Assembly: GCA_022865685.1 (NCBI GenBank)
Contig: JALHUB010000111.1
Location: forward strand, 1-10,552
Reading direction: 5' to 3'
DNA: 10,552 nt
From: Dehalococcoidia bacterium
Lineage (GTDB): Bacteria; Chloroflexota; Dehalococcoidia; DSTF01; JALHUB01
Shown here piece after piece: positions 1 through 6,441 of the stretch. Below the pieces are notes generated by a model that had not been told where the DNA came from, did no database searches, and worked only from the letters and a program-made list of their open reading frames with translations. Each line of letters starts with the position of its first letter. The first letter of the stretch is position 1. A program made the translations under genes and the position numbers.

Positions 1-1791
1 CAGCTCGGCCGCCGAGACGTTGGGAAGAGAGACGGCAAGCTCGTAGAGGCGCAGCGCCGCCTCGGCCGCGTCCTCGACCGTCGCCTGCGGCTGTTGCAGG
101 GAGCGCAGCAGGCGCAGCGCGGCGACGAGCGTATCGCGCAGCTCCTGCGGCCAGACGATGGCGTAGAAGCCGTCGAGAGTGGCGCGCACCAGGTTCTCCA
201 GGAAGGCCTCGCGCAGGGGCAGGCCGGGAAGTCGTGGACGTCGCTCCAGCTCGCGGCCCTGGATGAGACGCCAGGAGCGGCGTATCCCCGGGTACTCGCG
301 CTTCACGAGGAAGTCGACGCGGGCGTCTTCGCTGATGGTGAACAGGTCGGATGCAAGCTGGCGGTCCGGGAAGAGGTCGAAGAAACGCTCCATGTCGGTC
401 AGGGGCGCGTCGGCCTTCGAGCGGCTGCCGTCGCGCTTGCTCTTCATCCGCCGTCGACGCGACGTGAAGACGCGCCCGCGCTGCTTGAAGGCGAAGAGGA
501 AGCTGCCGAACTCCAGGTGCCCCGCCTGGTGCGTCGAGTAGACCTTGTAGACGGCGAAGTTGCGCACCTTGTCGCTGAACTCCTCCGCCACCTCCGGCAG
601 GTAGACGGCGGTCCCTTCGGTCGATGGGCGCTCCGCCGCGACCCAGCCGATGCCCTTCTCGGTGAGGGTGCTGGACTGGTGGATCGATACGTTCGCGCCC
701 GTCAGCGCCTTGCAGTAGAGACGCAGTATCTCCGCGACTCGCGATAGCTCCACGCGCGGCGACAGCTCCTCCAGCACCTGCTCGCCCTTGCCCGATTGCA
801 GGCGGAAGAAGGCCTCGCCGCCCTCGGAGCTCTCCCTGAGGATGCGATGCCCCGCGGCCTGCCATCGCGCGAGGTCGCGCAAGGAGATGCGCGATAGCAC
901 CTCCGGCGCGCTCTTCAGGAACTCCATCGCCGCCGCGGGCGAGCCGACGGCAAGCTCCTCGGCGAGCGATATCAGGTCGCGATGGCTCGCGTCGTCGACC
1001 TGGGCCAGCGCCGCCGCCGACTCCGCGAACAGCGAGTAGGCGCGCGTCCCAACGCGTGCGGCGACCGCCGCGGACAGTCGCAGGAAGCGACCCCGCTGGG
1101 ACGCCTCGACAGGCGCCAGCAGGTCGGGAGCATTCTCGAAATAGAAGCGGACGTCTGCCCAACTGGCGGCGCCGATCGCTTCCGCGAGGTCGAGCAGGGG
1201 GCCGCGGTCTTCGGCCTCAATGCGCGGGAAGACCTTGGGCGCCATCTCCAGGCAACTCCCCGCGAGCTCATAGGAGCGCTCGGCCAGCCGCTCTGCCAGC
1301 GCCTCCAGCCGGCACAGCTCAGACGCGCCGATCAGCGGCAGGAGGGCAGGGCTGACGGAGAAGAAGAGCGAGGCCAGGGATATCGACTTCCAGTTCCCCT
1401 GGTAGAGGCGCTGACCGGCCGCCGCCCATTGCTTCAGCTCTTCCGGGGAAAGCAGGCCGACGCTCTCGGGGCCGGCGCGGAAGTAGGCGGCCGCCACGAT
1501 GGACGACTGATCGGCGATGTCGCGGCCGAGATGCGCCCAGCGGAGCACGCAGTCGAGCGGCAAGAGCTGCACAACCTGCGGACCGGCACGAAAGTACTCC
1601 GAGGCGGCCTCCCACGAGCGCAGCGACTGCCCGGCGAGGGCAACGCCCTCCTCCGCCCAGCGCCGAACGCCGTCGTCCGAGAGGTGAGCCGCAACCTGCG
1701 GCGCGGCCTCGCGCAGGTCCTGGGGTAGATTAGGGGAGAGCGCGGCCAGGCGGACCTCGTAGTCCGCGAAAGAGAACTCCCCCCGACCCAT
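1..1791 (-). CDS. CbbO/NorD-type MoxR-partner protein, N-terminal part (C-terminus off the left edge)
   Basis: The frame is open for 597 codons from ATG at 1791 to the window edge, with no stop. The start lies 9 bases after the upstream isomerase gene's stop, and an AGGA overlapping that stop can serve as Shine-Dalgarno. Residues about 29-330 form eight diverged repeats of about 37 residues, anchored by an (A/S)-x-P-x-(V/L)-L motif and often a W at the end of the next helix, so this part is probably an all-helical scaffold. Residues about 345-550 resemble the conserved central region of CbbO/NorD proteins, including THQAGHLEFG near 420-429 and a basic RRRRMKSK stretch at 445-452. In this family a C-terminal von Willebrand A domain follows; here it would lie outside the window. 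Known relatives pair with a CbbQ/NorQ AAA+ ATPase to activate Rubisco or nitric oxide reductase. The matching ATPase is two genes upstream in the same operon. The client enzyme is unknown. The family call rests on motif recall and on the neighbouring ATPase. Confidence 0.75.
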   Translation of the reverse strand, partial: MGRGEFSFADYEVRLAALSPNLPQDLREAAPQVAAHLSDDGVRRWAEEGVALAGQSLRSWEAASEYFRAGPQVVQLLPLDCVLRWAHLGRDIADQSSIVAAAYFRAGPESVGLLSPEELKQWAAAGQRLYQGNWKSISLASLFFSVSPALLPLIGASELCRLEALAERLAERSYELAGSCLEMAPKVFPRIEAEDRGPLLDLAEAIGAASWADVRFYFENAPDLLAPVEASQRGRFLRLSAAVAARVGTRAYSLFAESAAALAQVDDASHRDLISLAEELAVGSPAAAMEFLKSAPEVLSRISLRDLARWQAAGHRILRESSEGGEAFFRLQSGKGEQVLEELSPRVELSRVAEILRLYCKALTGANVSIHQSSTLTEKGIGWVAAERPSTEGTAVYLPEVAEEFSDKVRNFAVYKVYSTHQAGHLEFGSFLFAFKQRGRVFTSRRRRMKSKRDGSRSKADAPLTDMERFFDLFPDRQLASDLFTISEDARVDFLVKREYPGIRRSWRLIQGRELERRPRLPGLPLREAFLENLVRATLDGFYAIVWPQELRDTLVAALRLLRSLQQPQATVEDAAEAALRLYELAVSLPNVSAAEL

Positions 1792-1800
1792 CGTGCTGTC

Positions 1801-2508
1801 CTAGTACTCCCTGACGGTGATCCCCAGGATCTTGTCGCCGGGCGTAGTGGGATTCGTTTGTGGGTCGCGCGGCGTCAATTTGTCGACGACGTCCATACCG
1901 CCGGTCACCTTGCCGAAGACGGTGTAGTTGCGGTTCAGCGCCGCCGCCGATTCCGATGACAGGTTGTAGCAAATGAAGAACTGGCTGCCCCCGCTGTTCG
2001 GAGCGCTGGTCTTGGCCATCGCCAAAGTGCCTTCGGAGAAGGGGATATCGCTGAATTCGTCGGGAATAGTGTACCCGGGGCCGCCCGAGCCGGTGCCCGT
2101 CGGGTCACCACCCTGGGCGACAAAGCCCGGGAGCACGCGATGGAACGTAACGCCGTCGTAGAAGCCGCTGCAGGCCAGGAAGACCAAGCTGTTGACGGTG
2201 ACCGGCGCCGCCTGGGGGTTTAGTTGGACTCTAATGTCGCCCTTTTCGGTGGCGATGGTGGCGACGTAGTCGCGGGTCGGGTCGATGACCGTCTCCGGCG
2301 CCGTAAACTGCTTCTCGGTGCTCTTCTTGCAGAGGGTCGCGAAATCCCCCGTCCTCGCCGGCAACTCCGCCGCGCCAGGAAGGGGAGTGCGGCCGGTCGG
2401 AATATTCGGGCCGGCAGCCTTGTCTCCGCCGCAACCTGCCGCTACCAGAAGGACGAGCGCCGGCACGGCCAGTGACACTATCGATGCTTTGACGAACGAT
2501 GACTTCAT
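1801..2508 (-). CDS. Cyclophilin-type peptidyl-prolyl cis-trans isomerase, predicted lipoprotein
   Basis: A 235-residue protein. I chose ATG at 2508 over an ATG 33 codons upstream because it has AGGAG seven bases before it and begins directly with a lipoprotein signal: basic MKSSFVK, a hydrophobic stretch, then lipobox LVAAGC with Cys26. The longer start would sit inside the ATPase gene and bury the signal. A linker follows to about residue 78, then a complete bacterial cyclophilin domain (79-235) with FHR (catalytic Arg124), QGGDPTGTG (132-140), NSGGSQFF (171-178) and NYTVFGKV (194-201). Family members interconvert cis and trans prolyl bonds to speed protein folding. The lipobox places this one on the outer face of the membrane. 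It starts 11 bases after the ATPase stop and ends 9 bases before the CbbO/NorD-like gene, so the three are almost certainly co-transcribed. An exported folding enzyme between a cytoplasmic ATPase and its usual partner is unexpected. Confidence 0.92.
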   Translation of the reverse strand: MKSSFVKASIVSLAVPALVLLVAAGCGGDKAAGPNIPTGRTPLPGAAELPARTGDFATLCKKSTEKQFTAPETVIDPTRDYVATIATEKGDIRVQLNPQAAPVTVNSLVFLACSGFYDGVTFHRVLPGFVAQGGDPTGTGSGGPGYTIPDEFSDIPFSEGTLAMAKTSAPNSGGSQFFICYNLSSESAAALNRNYTVFGKVTGGMDVVDKLTPRDPQTNPTTPGDKILGITVREY

Positions 2509-2519
2509 CTGCTTGCTCC

Positions 2520-3419
2520 TCACTCGAATATCGATGAGACCACCTCTTCGATGCTGCGCTGCAACTCCGGGTCGTCCGTGAGGGACCAGACAACCGCGGA
2601 CCGGCACGCCTCGCGCGGCGACACGCCCTTCGCGATCAGCTTCCCCGCGTAGATCAGCAGTCGCGTGCTCACCCCTTCCGCCAGTCCGTGTTCCTTAAGG
2701 TTGCGCACCTTCTCGCCCAGCTTCGCCAGCTCAGCTGCCACGTCCTCCGATATCCCGGCCTCGCGGGCGACGATCTGCGTCTCTTGCTCGCGGTTGGGAT
2801 AGCCGAACTCCATGGCGATGAACCGCTGCCGGGTGCTGTGCTTCAGGTCCTTGAGTGCGCTCTGGTAACCGGGGTTATAGGAGATGACGAGCAGGAAGCC
2901 CGATGCCGCCTCCACGATCTGGCCACGCTTTTCGATGGGCAGTATGCGCCGGTGGTCCGTCAGCGGGTGGATGAGGACGGTCGTGTCCTTGCGCGCTTCC
3001 ACGACCTCGTCGAGGTAGCAGATGGCGCCGGCTTTCACCGCGCGCGTCAGCGGCCCGTCGATCCAGCGTGTCGAGTCGCCCTCCAGCAGGTAGCGCCCGA
3101 CGAGGTCGCTGGCCGTCAAATCCTCATGGCAGGCGACCGTTACCAGCGGCAGGCCGTGCGTCTTCTCGCTTTCGCCGTCCGTCGCGTCCTTGATGATGGT
3201 AAGCGGCCGTCCCAGCTTCCAGGCCATGTACTCGATAAAGCGGGTCTTGCCGCAGCCCGTTGGCCCCTTCAACAGCACCGGTATCTGCTGGGAGAAGGCG
3301 GCGGTGAAAAGGGCCACCTCGTCACCCACCGGCAGGTAGAAGGGCTCCCGTAGCGCGTAGTATTCCTCGACGGCGTACTGCCGGTAGTCGCCTTCGACCA
3401 GTCTTGCTCGTTTCGGCAT
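2520..3419 (-). CDS. CbbQ/NorQ-type MoxR-family AAA+ ATPase
   Basis: A 299-residue AAA+ protein. The Walker A motif GPTGCGKT is at 52-59, the Walker B motif AICYLDEV at 132-139, and a sensor-1-like ISYNPGY at 169-175. STRQRF near 185-190 supplies likely arginine-finger residues. The C-terminal third (about 225-299, with GVSTRLLIYAGKLI) matches the C-terminal helical domain of CbbQ/NirQ/NorQ proteins. Members form hexameric rings that work with a VWA-domain CbbO/NorD subunit to remodel metalloenzymes. The ATG at 3419 is preceded by AGGG ten bases upstream, and the gene lies 40 bases after coaE on the same strand. The CbbO/NorD-like partner follows after one intervening gene. No Rubisco or nitric oxide reductase gene is in view, so cbbQ and norQ cannot be told apart here. 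Residue positions are approximate. Confidence 0.88.
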   Translation of the reverse strand: MPKRARLVEGDYRQYAVEEYYALREPFYLPVGDEVALFTAAFSQQIPVLLKGPTGCGKTRFIEYMAWKLGRPLTIIKDATDGESEKTHGLPLVTVACHEDLTASDLVGRYLLEGDSTRWIDGPLTRAVKAGAICYLDEVVEARKDTTVLIHPLTDHRRILPIEKRGQIVEAASGFLLVISYNPGYQSALKDLKHSTRQRFIAMEFGYPNREQETQIVAREAGISEDVAAELAKLGEKVRNLKEHGLAEGVSTRLLIYAGKLIAKGVSPREACRSAVVWSLTDDPELQRSIEEVVSSIFE

Positions 3420-3459
3420 TGTTATTTCACCCTAAGAACGGTCTAATCACGCACGCGTT

Positions 3460-4071
3460 TCAGCCCGCGTGCTGCACGATTCTCGCCTGAAGCTGTTCCC
3501 ACAGCGATTGCACCCTCGCCTCCAGCTCCACCGGCGTGCCGTCGTTCTCGATGACGACGTCCGCCTGGTAGACGCGCTCCTCGTTGCTGAGCTGGCTGCG
3601 GATGCGCGCCTCCGCATGCTCGCGTTCCATCCCGGCCGCCTCCAGCCGTCTGACGGCAGTCTCCGGCGAAGCGAGGACGACCCAGACCTCGTCGACGAGC
3701 CACTGCCAGCCGGCCTCGAGCAGTATTGCCGCTTCCAGGACGGCCACCCTCTCGCCCCTGGCCCGCAACTCGTCGAGATCGTGCGCCATCATCTCCGCCA
3801 TCGCCGGCCAGACGATGTCGTTGATCCGACGACGGTCCTCCGGGTCGGCGAAGACGCGCCGTCCCAGCTTCTGCCGGTCGATCTCCCCGTCCGCGCCGAC
3901 GATCTCCGGCCCGAACGCTTCGATGAGGCGCTCGTAGGTGGCCGTGCCCTTCCGGTAGGAGCGATGCCCTACCAGGTCGGCGTTCACGAACGCGGCGCCC
4001 CAAGCAACGAGCATCTGCGCGACGGTCGACTTGCCGCTGCCGATGCCGCCGGTCAGGCCGATGGTCCTCAT
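3460..4071 (-). CDS. coaE: Dephospho-CoA kinase
   Basis: A 203-residue cytoplasmic enzyme that phosphorylates the ribose 3'-hydroxyl of dephospho-CoA with ATP, the last step of coenzyme A synthesis. The N-terminus MRTIGLTGGIGSGKST carries the P-loop (residues 8-16) and is typical of CoaE. NADLVGH (30-36) corresponds to the family's conserved Asp-containing stretch after the P-loop. Helical LID-like and CoA-binding parts follow, and the length matches the usual 195-210 residues. ATG at 4071 is preceded by GAGGGG, which lies just after a T-tract and hairpin in the leader. It is the first gene of a minus-strand operon with the CbbQ/NorQ-like ATPase, the isomerase and the CbbO/NorD-like gene. A longer frame reading upstream of 4071 is in another phase and is a shadow. 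Confidence 0.95.
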   Translation of the reverse strand: MRTIGLTGGIGSGKSTVAQMLVAWGAAFVNADLVGHRSYRKGTATYERLIEAFGPEIVGADGEIDRQKLGRRVFADPEDRRRINDIVWPAMAEMMAHDLDELRARGERVAVLEAAILLEAGWQWLVDEVWVVLASPETAVRRLEAAGMEREHAEARIRSQLSNEERVYQADVVIENDGTPVELEARVQSLWEQLQARIVQHAG

Positions 4072-4081
4072 TAGCCCCTCG

Positions 4082-4111
4082 AAAAAAAGGGCGCCCCGAC
4101 GCGTCGGGGCG
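4082..4111 (-). terminator. Terminator-like hairpin in the coaE leader (possible attenuator)
   Basis: Positions 4092-4111 form a perfect 20-bp palindrome, CGCCCCGACGCGTCGGGGCG. As RNA from the minus strand it gives an 8-bp GC stem with a CGCG loop, followed after CCC by seven U (4088-4082). That is the shape of an intrinsic terminator. It lies between the predicted coaE promoter and the coaE ATG, with the T-tract ending 10 bases before the start, so it cannot be the end of an upstream minus-strand gene. A weaker 5-bp hairpin (GTCGG 4118-4114 with CCGAC 4107-4103) would use the same arm and compete with it. Confidence 0.75.
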
Positions 4112-4139
4112 AACCGACTGTGCGCATATAGGCAAGATA

Positions 4140-4168
4140 ATTCTACGGGCAGCGTAACACCCGGTCAA
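4140..4168 (-). promoter_or_regulatory. Sigma70-type promoter of the coaE operon
   Basis: On the minus strand TTGACC (4168-4163) is followed by a 17-base spacer and TAGAAT (4145-4140); each hexamer matches consensus at five of six positions. Transcription would start near 4133 and give a leader of about 60 bases that contains the terminator-like hairpin. The prediction rests on consensus match and position only. Confidence 0.7.
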
Positions 4169-4254
4169 GCAAACCTGCCCCTTCAGTACCTGGGGCCGCT
4201 ATGTCGAGCGCTGCCATCGGCGCGCTTCTCCATCCGAGTTTCGCAACAGGCTGG

Positions 4255-4284
4255 TTGACGACCTTACACGGTAGCGTGTAAGAT
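4255..4284 (+). promoter_or_regulatory. Promoter of the XRE regulator operon
   Basis: TTGACG (4255-4260), an 18-base spacer and TAAGAT (4279-4284) resemble a sigma70-type promoter. The expected start, six or seven bases after the -10, falls at about 4290-4292, which is the ATG of the regulator gene at 4291. The mRNA would therefore be leaderless, and no Shine-Dalgarno is visible before that ATG. A palindrome lies between the two hexamers and overlaps the -10. Confidence 0.65.
4263..4282. promoter_or_regulatory. Palindromic operator in the XRE promoter
   Basis: CTTACACG (4263-4270) and CGTGTAAG (4275-4282) are perfect 8-base inverted arms around GTAG. The site covers most of the spacer and four bases of the -10, so a bound dimer would block RNA polymerase. 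The adjacent XRE-type protein is the obvious candidate ligand, giving negative autoregulation. That link is inference. Confidence 0.65.
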
Positions 4285-4290
4285 GGCGGC

Positions 4291-4545
4291 ATGGCGGAGA
4301 GAAAGAAGCGGAAGGTCGCCTGGGACGCCCGCGGTGTCCACGCCCTGCGCGCCCACCTGGCGCTTACGCAGGAACGAATGGCGGCGGAGCTGGGCACCCG
4401 CCAGCAGACGATCAGCGAATGGGAGACGGGCCAGTACCAGCCCCGCGGCGCTTCGGCGCGGCTGCTGGCGCTGATCGCGGAGCGGGCGGGCTTCGTCTAC
4501 GGTGCCGCGCCGGATAGCGAGCCGGAGGGAAAGGGCGAAGGCTGA
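4291..4545 (+). CDS. Small XRE/Cro-type helix-turn-helix regulator
   Basis: An 84-residue DNA-binding protein that is little more than one HTH domain. After a basic N-terminus, residues about 16-67 carry the XRE pattern: LRAHLALTQERMAAELG, then TRQQTISEWETGQYQP with the recognition helix near 37-47 and the typical W-x-x-G. A short acidic, Gly-rich tail follows. ATG at 4291 coincides with the predicted transcription start. The 20-bp palindrome in its promoter suggests autorepression. Its stop is 7 bases before the preferred DUF2851 start, so the two are probably one transcript and the regulator may control the operon's level. It could also be the antitoxin-like half of a two-gene unit, but nothing beyond gene order supports that. 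Confidence 0.85.
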   Translation: MAERKKRKVAWDARGVHALRAHLALTQERMAAELGTRQQTISEWETGQYQPRGASARLLALIAERAGFVYGAAPDSEPEGKGEG

Positions 4546-4552
4546 CGCGATA

Positions 4553-6001
4553 ATGCCGCTGCTGTTGCGGGAGAGACGGGCTCAGTACCAGGGCGCGGAC
4601 GAGCCGGAGGAGGCGAGAGAAGGCGCTGAGAATGCAGGGGCGGGGGCGCTCCTCATCGAGTTCCCGGCCGCCGCCGAGCCGCACCTTCGCGAAGATGAGC
4701 TGGTGCGCCTCTGGGAGGGACAGCGCTTCCCTCGCGAAGCCCTGCGGACGCGACAGGGAGAGGCGTTACAGGTCGTTCACCGCGGGCGACGCAACCTCGG
4801 CGCCGGCCCCGATTTCCTGGACGCCATCATCGCCGACGGCCGCGGACGGCTGATCAAGGGCGACGTGGAGCTGCACGTTCGGGCCAGCGCCTTCGTGGCG
4901 CACGGCCACCACCTTGACCCGCGCTATGACAACGTGGTCCTCCACGTCGTCTTCCACGACGACGCCGGTGAGCCGACCCTCCTGCGCTGCGGCCGTCGCG
5001 CCGCCGTCGTCGCCCTGGCGCCCTGGGTAGCGCGCCGGGCGGAGCAGCTCCGTCTCTGGCTGGCCCAGCCGTCTTCCTGGACAGAGCCCTGCCGGAGCGC
5101 AATCGCCTGCAGCGGCTGGCCCGAGGTCGGCGAGATGCTCAGCCGCCTGGGACAGATGCGTTTCCGGCATAAGCAGGCGCGCTTCGCGGGGGCGCTGCGT
5201 CGCCAGGGCGCCAACCAGGCGCTCTACGAAGGCATACTGAGGACCCTCGGCTACAGCCGCAACCAGGAGACGTTCGCGCGCCTGGCCCACCTCCTGCCCT
5301 ACGAGCGGCTGCGACAGGCCCTTGACCACGAAGGCCTGATCGCCGCCGAGGCGCTCCTCCTAGGCAGCGGCGGTCTTCTCCCCGGCCAGCTTGGCCAGAC
5401 TGCGGCGCCGCCCTACGTGCTGGCCCTCGAACGGCGTTGGGCGCGAGTACCAAGCCGCCAGGTGCCGCCCGAGGTCTGGCAGCTCAGCGGCCTGCGACCG
5501 GAAAACCACCCCGCGCGGCGGCTGGCCGGTCTGGCCCGCCTTCTCGGCCGCTGGCCGAGCCTTGTCGCCGGGCTGCGCAGCCTGGAGGAGGCGGATTCCG
5601 CGTCGCTGTCGCGGCTCCTCGCCGCCTGGCAGGTCCCCGCCGACGGCTTCTGGCAGTCCCACCATGACTTAGACGGCCGCGGGCGGCCGCCCTTCGGCTC
5701 CCTGATCGGCAGGGGGAGGGCGCTGGAAGTCCTGGTCAACGCCGTCCTGCCCTTCGCCGCCGCTTTCGGCGAGACGCGTGGCCTCGATGCCCTTTCGCGG
5801 CGGGCGCTGGGGCTATTCCTGCGTCTGCCTTCGGCCGGCTCCTACGGCGGCACCCGCTTCCTGGAGAGCGTGCTCCGTCCGTCGGGCGGGGACAACCTGC
5901 AGGGCGCCTGCCGGCAGCAGGGGCGGCTTTACCTCTACAACCACTACTGCGCCGCCGGGGAGTGCACCATCTGCCCCCTCTCCGGCAGGGACCCGGTCTA
6001 G
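4553..6001 (+). CDS. DUF2851 family protein with C-terminal four-cysteine cluster
   Basis: I read 482 residues from ATG at 4553, which has GAAGG about 11 bases upstream and does not overlap the regulator gene. An ATG at 4502 would add 17 Arg-rich residues and overlap that gene by 44 bases, so I reject it. The conserved DUF2851 core lies at about 62-133: TRQGEALQVVHRGRRNLGAG, GPDFLDAII (Asp87, Asp90), GDVELH (Asp104, Glu106, His108), AHGHH (116-120) and YDNVVLHVV (125-133). The spaced acids and histidines look like a catalytic or metal site. RPENHPARRLAGLARLL (315-331) is another family stretch. The C-terminus holds Cys453, Cys466, Cys471 and Cys474, spaced x12, x4 and x2, able to hold zinc or an iron-sulfur cluster. 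The biochemical function is unknown as far as I know. It sits between a XRE regulator and a DUF1232 membrane protein on one apparent transcript. Confidence 0.88.
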   Translation: MPLLLRERRAQYQGADEPEEAREGAENAGAGALLIEFPAAAEPHLREDELVRLWEGQRFPREALRTRQGEALQVVHRGRRNLGAGPDFLDAIIADGRGRLIKGDVELHVRASAFVAHGHHLDPRYDNVVLHVVFHDDAGEPTLLRCGRRAAVVALAPWVARRAEQLRLWLAQPSSWTEPCRSAIACSGWPEVGEMLSRLGQMRFRHKQARFAGALRRQGANQALYEGILRTLGYSRNQETFARLAHLLPYERLRQALDHEGLIAAEALLLGSGGLLPGQLGQTAAPPYVLALERRWARVPSRQVPPEVWQLSGLRPENHPARRLAGLARLLGRWPSLVAGLRSLEEADSASLSRLLAAWQVPADGFWQSHHDLDGRGRPPFGSLIGRGRALEVLVNAVLPFAAAFGETRGLDALSRRALGLFLRLPSAGSYGGTRFLESVLRPSGGDNLQGACRQQGRLYLYNHYCAAGECTICPLSGRDPV

Positions 6002-6015
6002 GACAGAGGTCGCCG

Positions 6016-6441
6016 ATGACCTGGTGGGGCTGGCTGCTGGTCGGACTGGGGGTCGTGGCGCTCGCAGTGGTGGCAGTCGTTCTCGTCTTTCGACGCCCGA
6101 TCTCGCAACTGCGGCAGGACCGGTTGTTGCGCCGGATCGGCGCGCTGCCGCTGCGGGCGAAGCTCTCCCTCGTCCGGCGCCTCTTCCGCGACAGGCGCGT
6201 GCCCTGGTGGGCGAAGGCGCTGCTGCCGGCGCTGGCGGTCTACCTGGTGATGCCGCTCGACTTCATCCCCGACTTCATACCGGTCATAGGCTATCTCGAC
6301 GACCTGGTCATCGTCCTGCTGGTCGCGACCCTGCTCTTTCGCGCCGTCCCGCGCAGAGTCATCGAGGAAAACGTCGAATCGCTGGAGAGCGGCGAGGGAC
6401 GGGGCGCGGGGAGTACGGCTGGGGAAGGCCGAGGCCGCTAA
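6016..6441 (+). CDS. DUF1232 (YkvA-like) small membrane protein
   Basis: A 141-residue protein starting at ATG 6016, five bases after AGAGGT and 14 bases beyond the DUF2851 stop, so it is probably in the same operon. Residues about 4-25 form one membrane helix. A basic region (27-62) follows, then the DUF1232 core VPWWAKALLPALAVYLVMPL and DFIPDFIPVIGYLDDLVIV (62-100), which is strongly hydrophobic and carries the family's P-x-D-x-I-P-D signature. The last 25 residues are Gly/Glu/Arg-rich and poorly conserved in style. The family's role is not established. The last 83 bases, which encode that tail, lie inside the 3' end of the convergent tsaD gene, so the tail's composition may be shaped by antisense coding. 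Confidence 0.88.
   Translation: MTWWGWLLVGLGVVALAVVAVVLVFRRPISQLRQDRLLRRIGALPLRAKLSLVRRLFRDRRVPWWAKALLPALAVYLVMPLDFIPDFIPVIGYLDDLVIVLLVATLLFRAVPRRVIEENVESLESGEGRGAGSTAGEGRGR

Noticed and set aside
94..1728. Long plus-strand reading frames (94-747, 982-1728 and others)
   Set aside because: They lie opposite the continuous CbbO/NorD-like frame, which has recognisable repeats and conserved motifs. The plus-strand translations are Arg/Ala-rich with no domain, the usual antisense shadow in GC-rich DNA.
3452..3471. Hairpin (CACGCG / CGCGTG) across the coaE stop as a terminator
   Set aside because: The stem is only 6 bp with an 8-base loop and no T-tract follows on the minus strand. The next gene starts 40 bases on, so termination here is unlikely.
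4146..4162. GTGTTACGC in the coaE promoter spacer as a second site for the XRE regulator
   Set aside because: It only loosely resembles one operator arm and has no inverted partner, so cross-regulation is not supported.
4300..4317. KKRKV near the regulator's N-terminus, like a eukaryotic nuclear localisation signal
   Set aside because: A short basic stretch before a bacterial HTH domain is common. There is no other eukaryotic or effector feature here.
4502..4552. Earlier ATG (4502) for the DUF2851 gene
   Set aside because: It would overlap the regulator gene by 44 bases, adds an Arg-rich stretch with no family similarity, and ATG 4553 fits the spacing and has GAAGG upstream.
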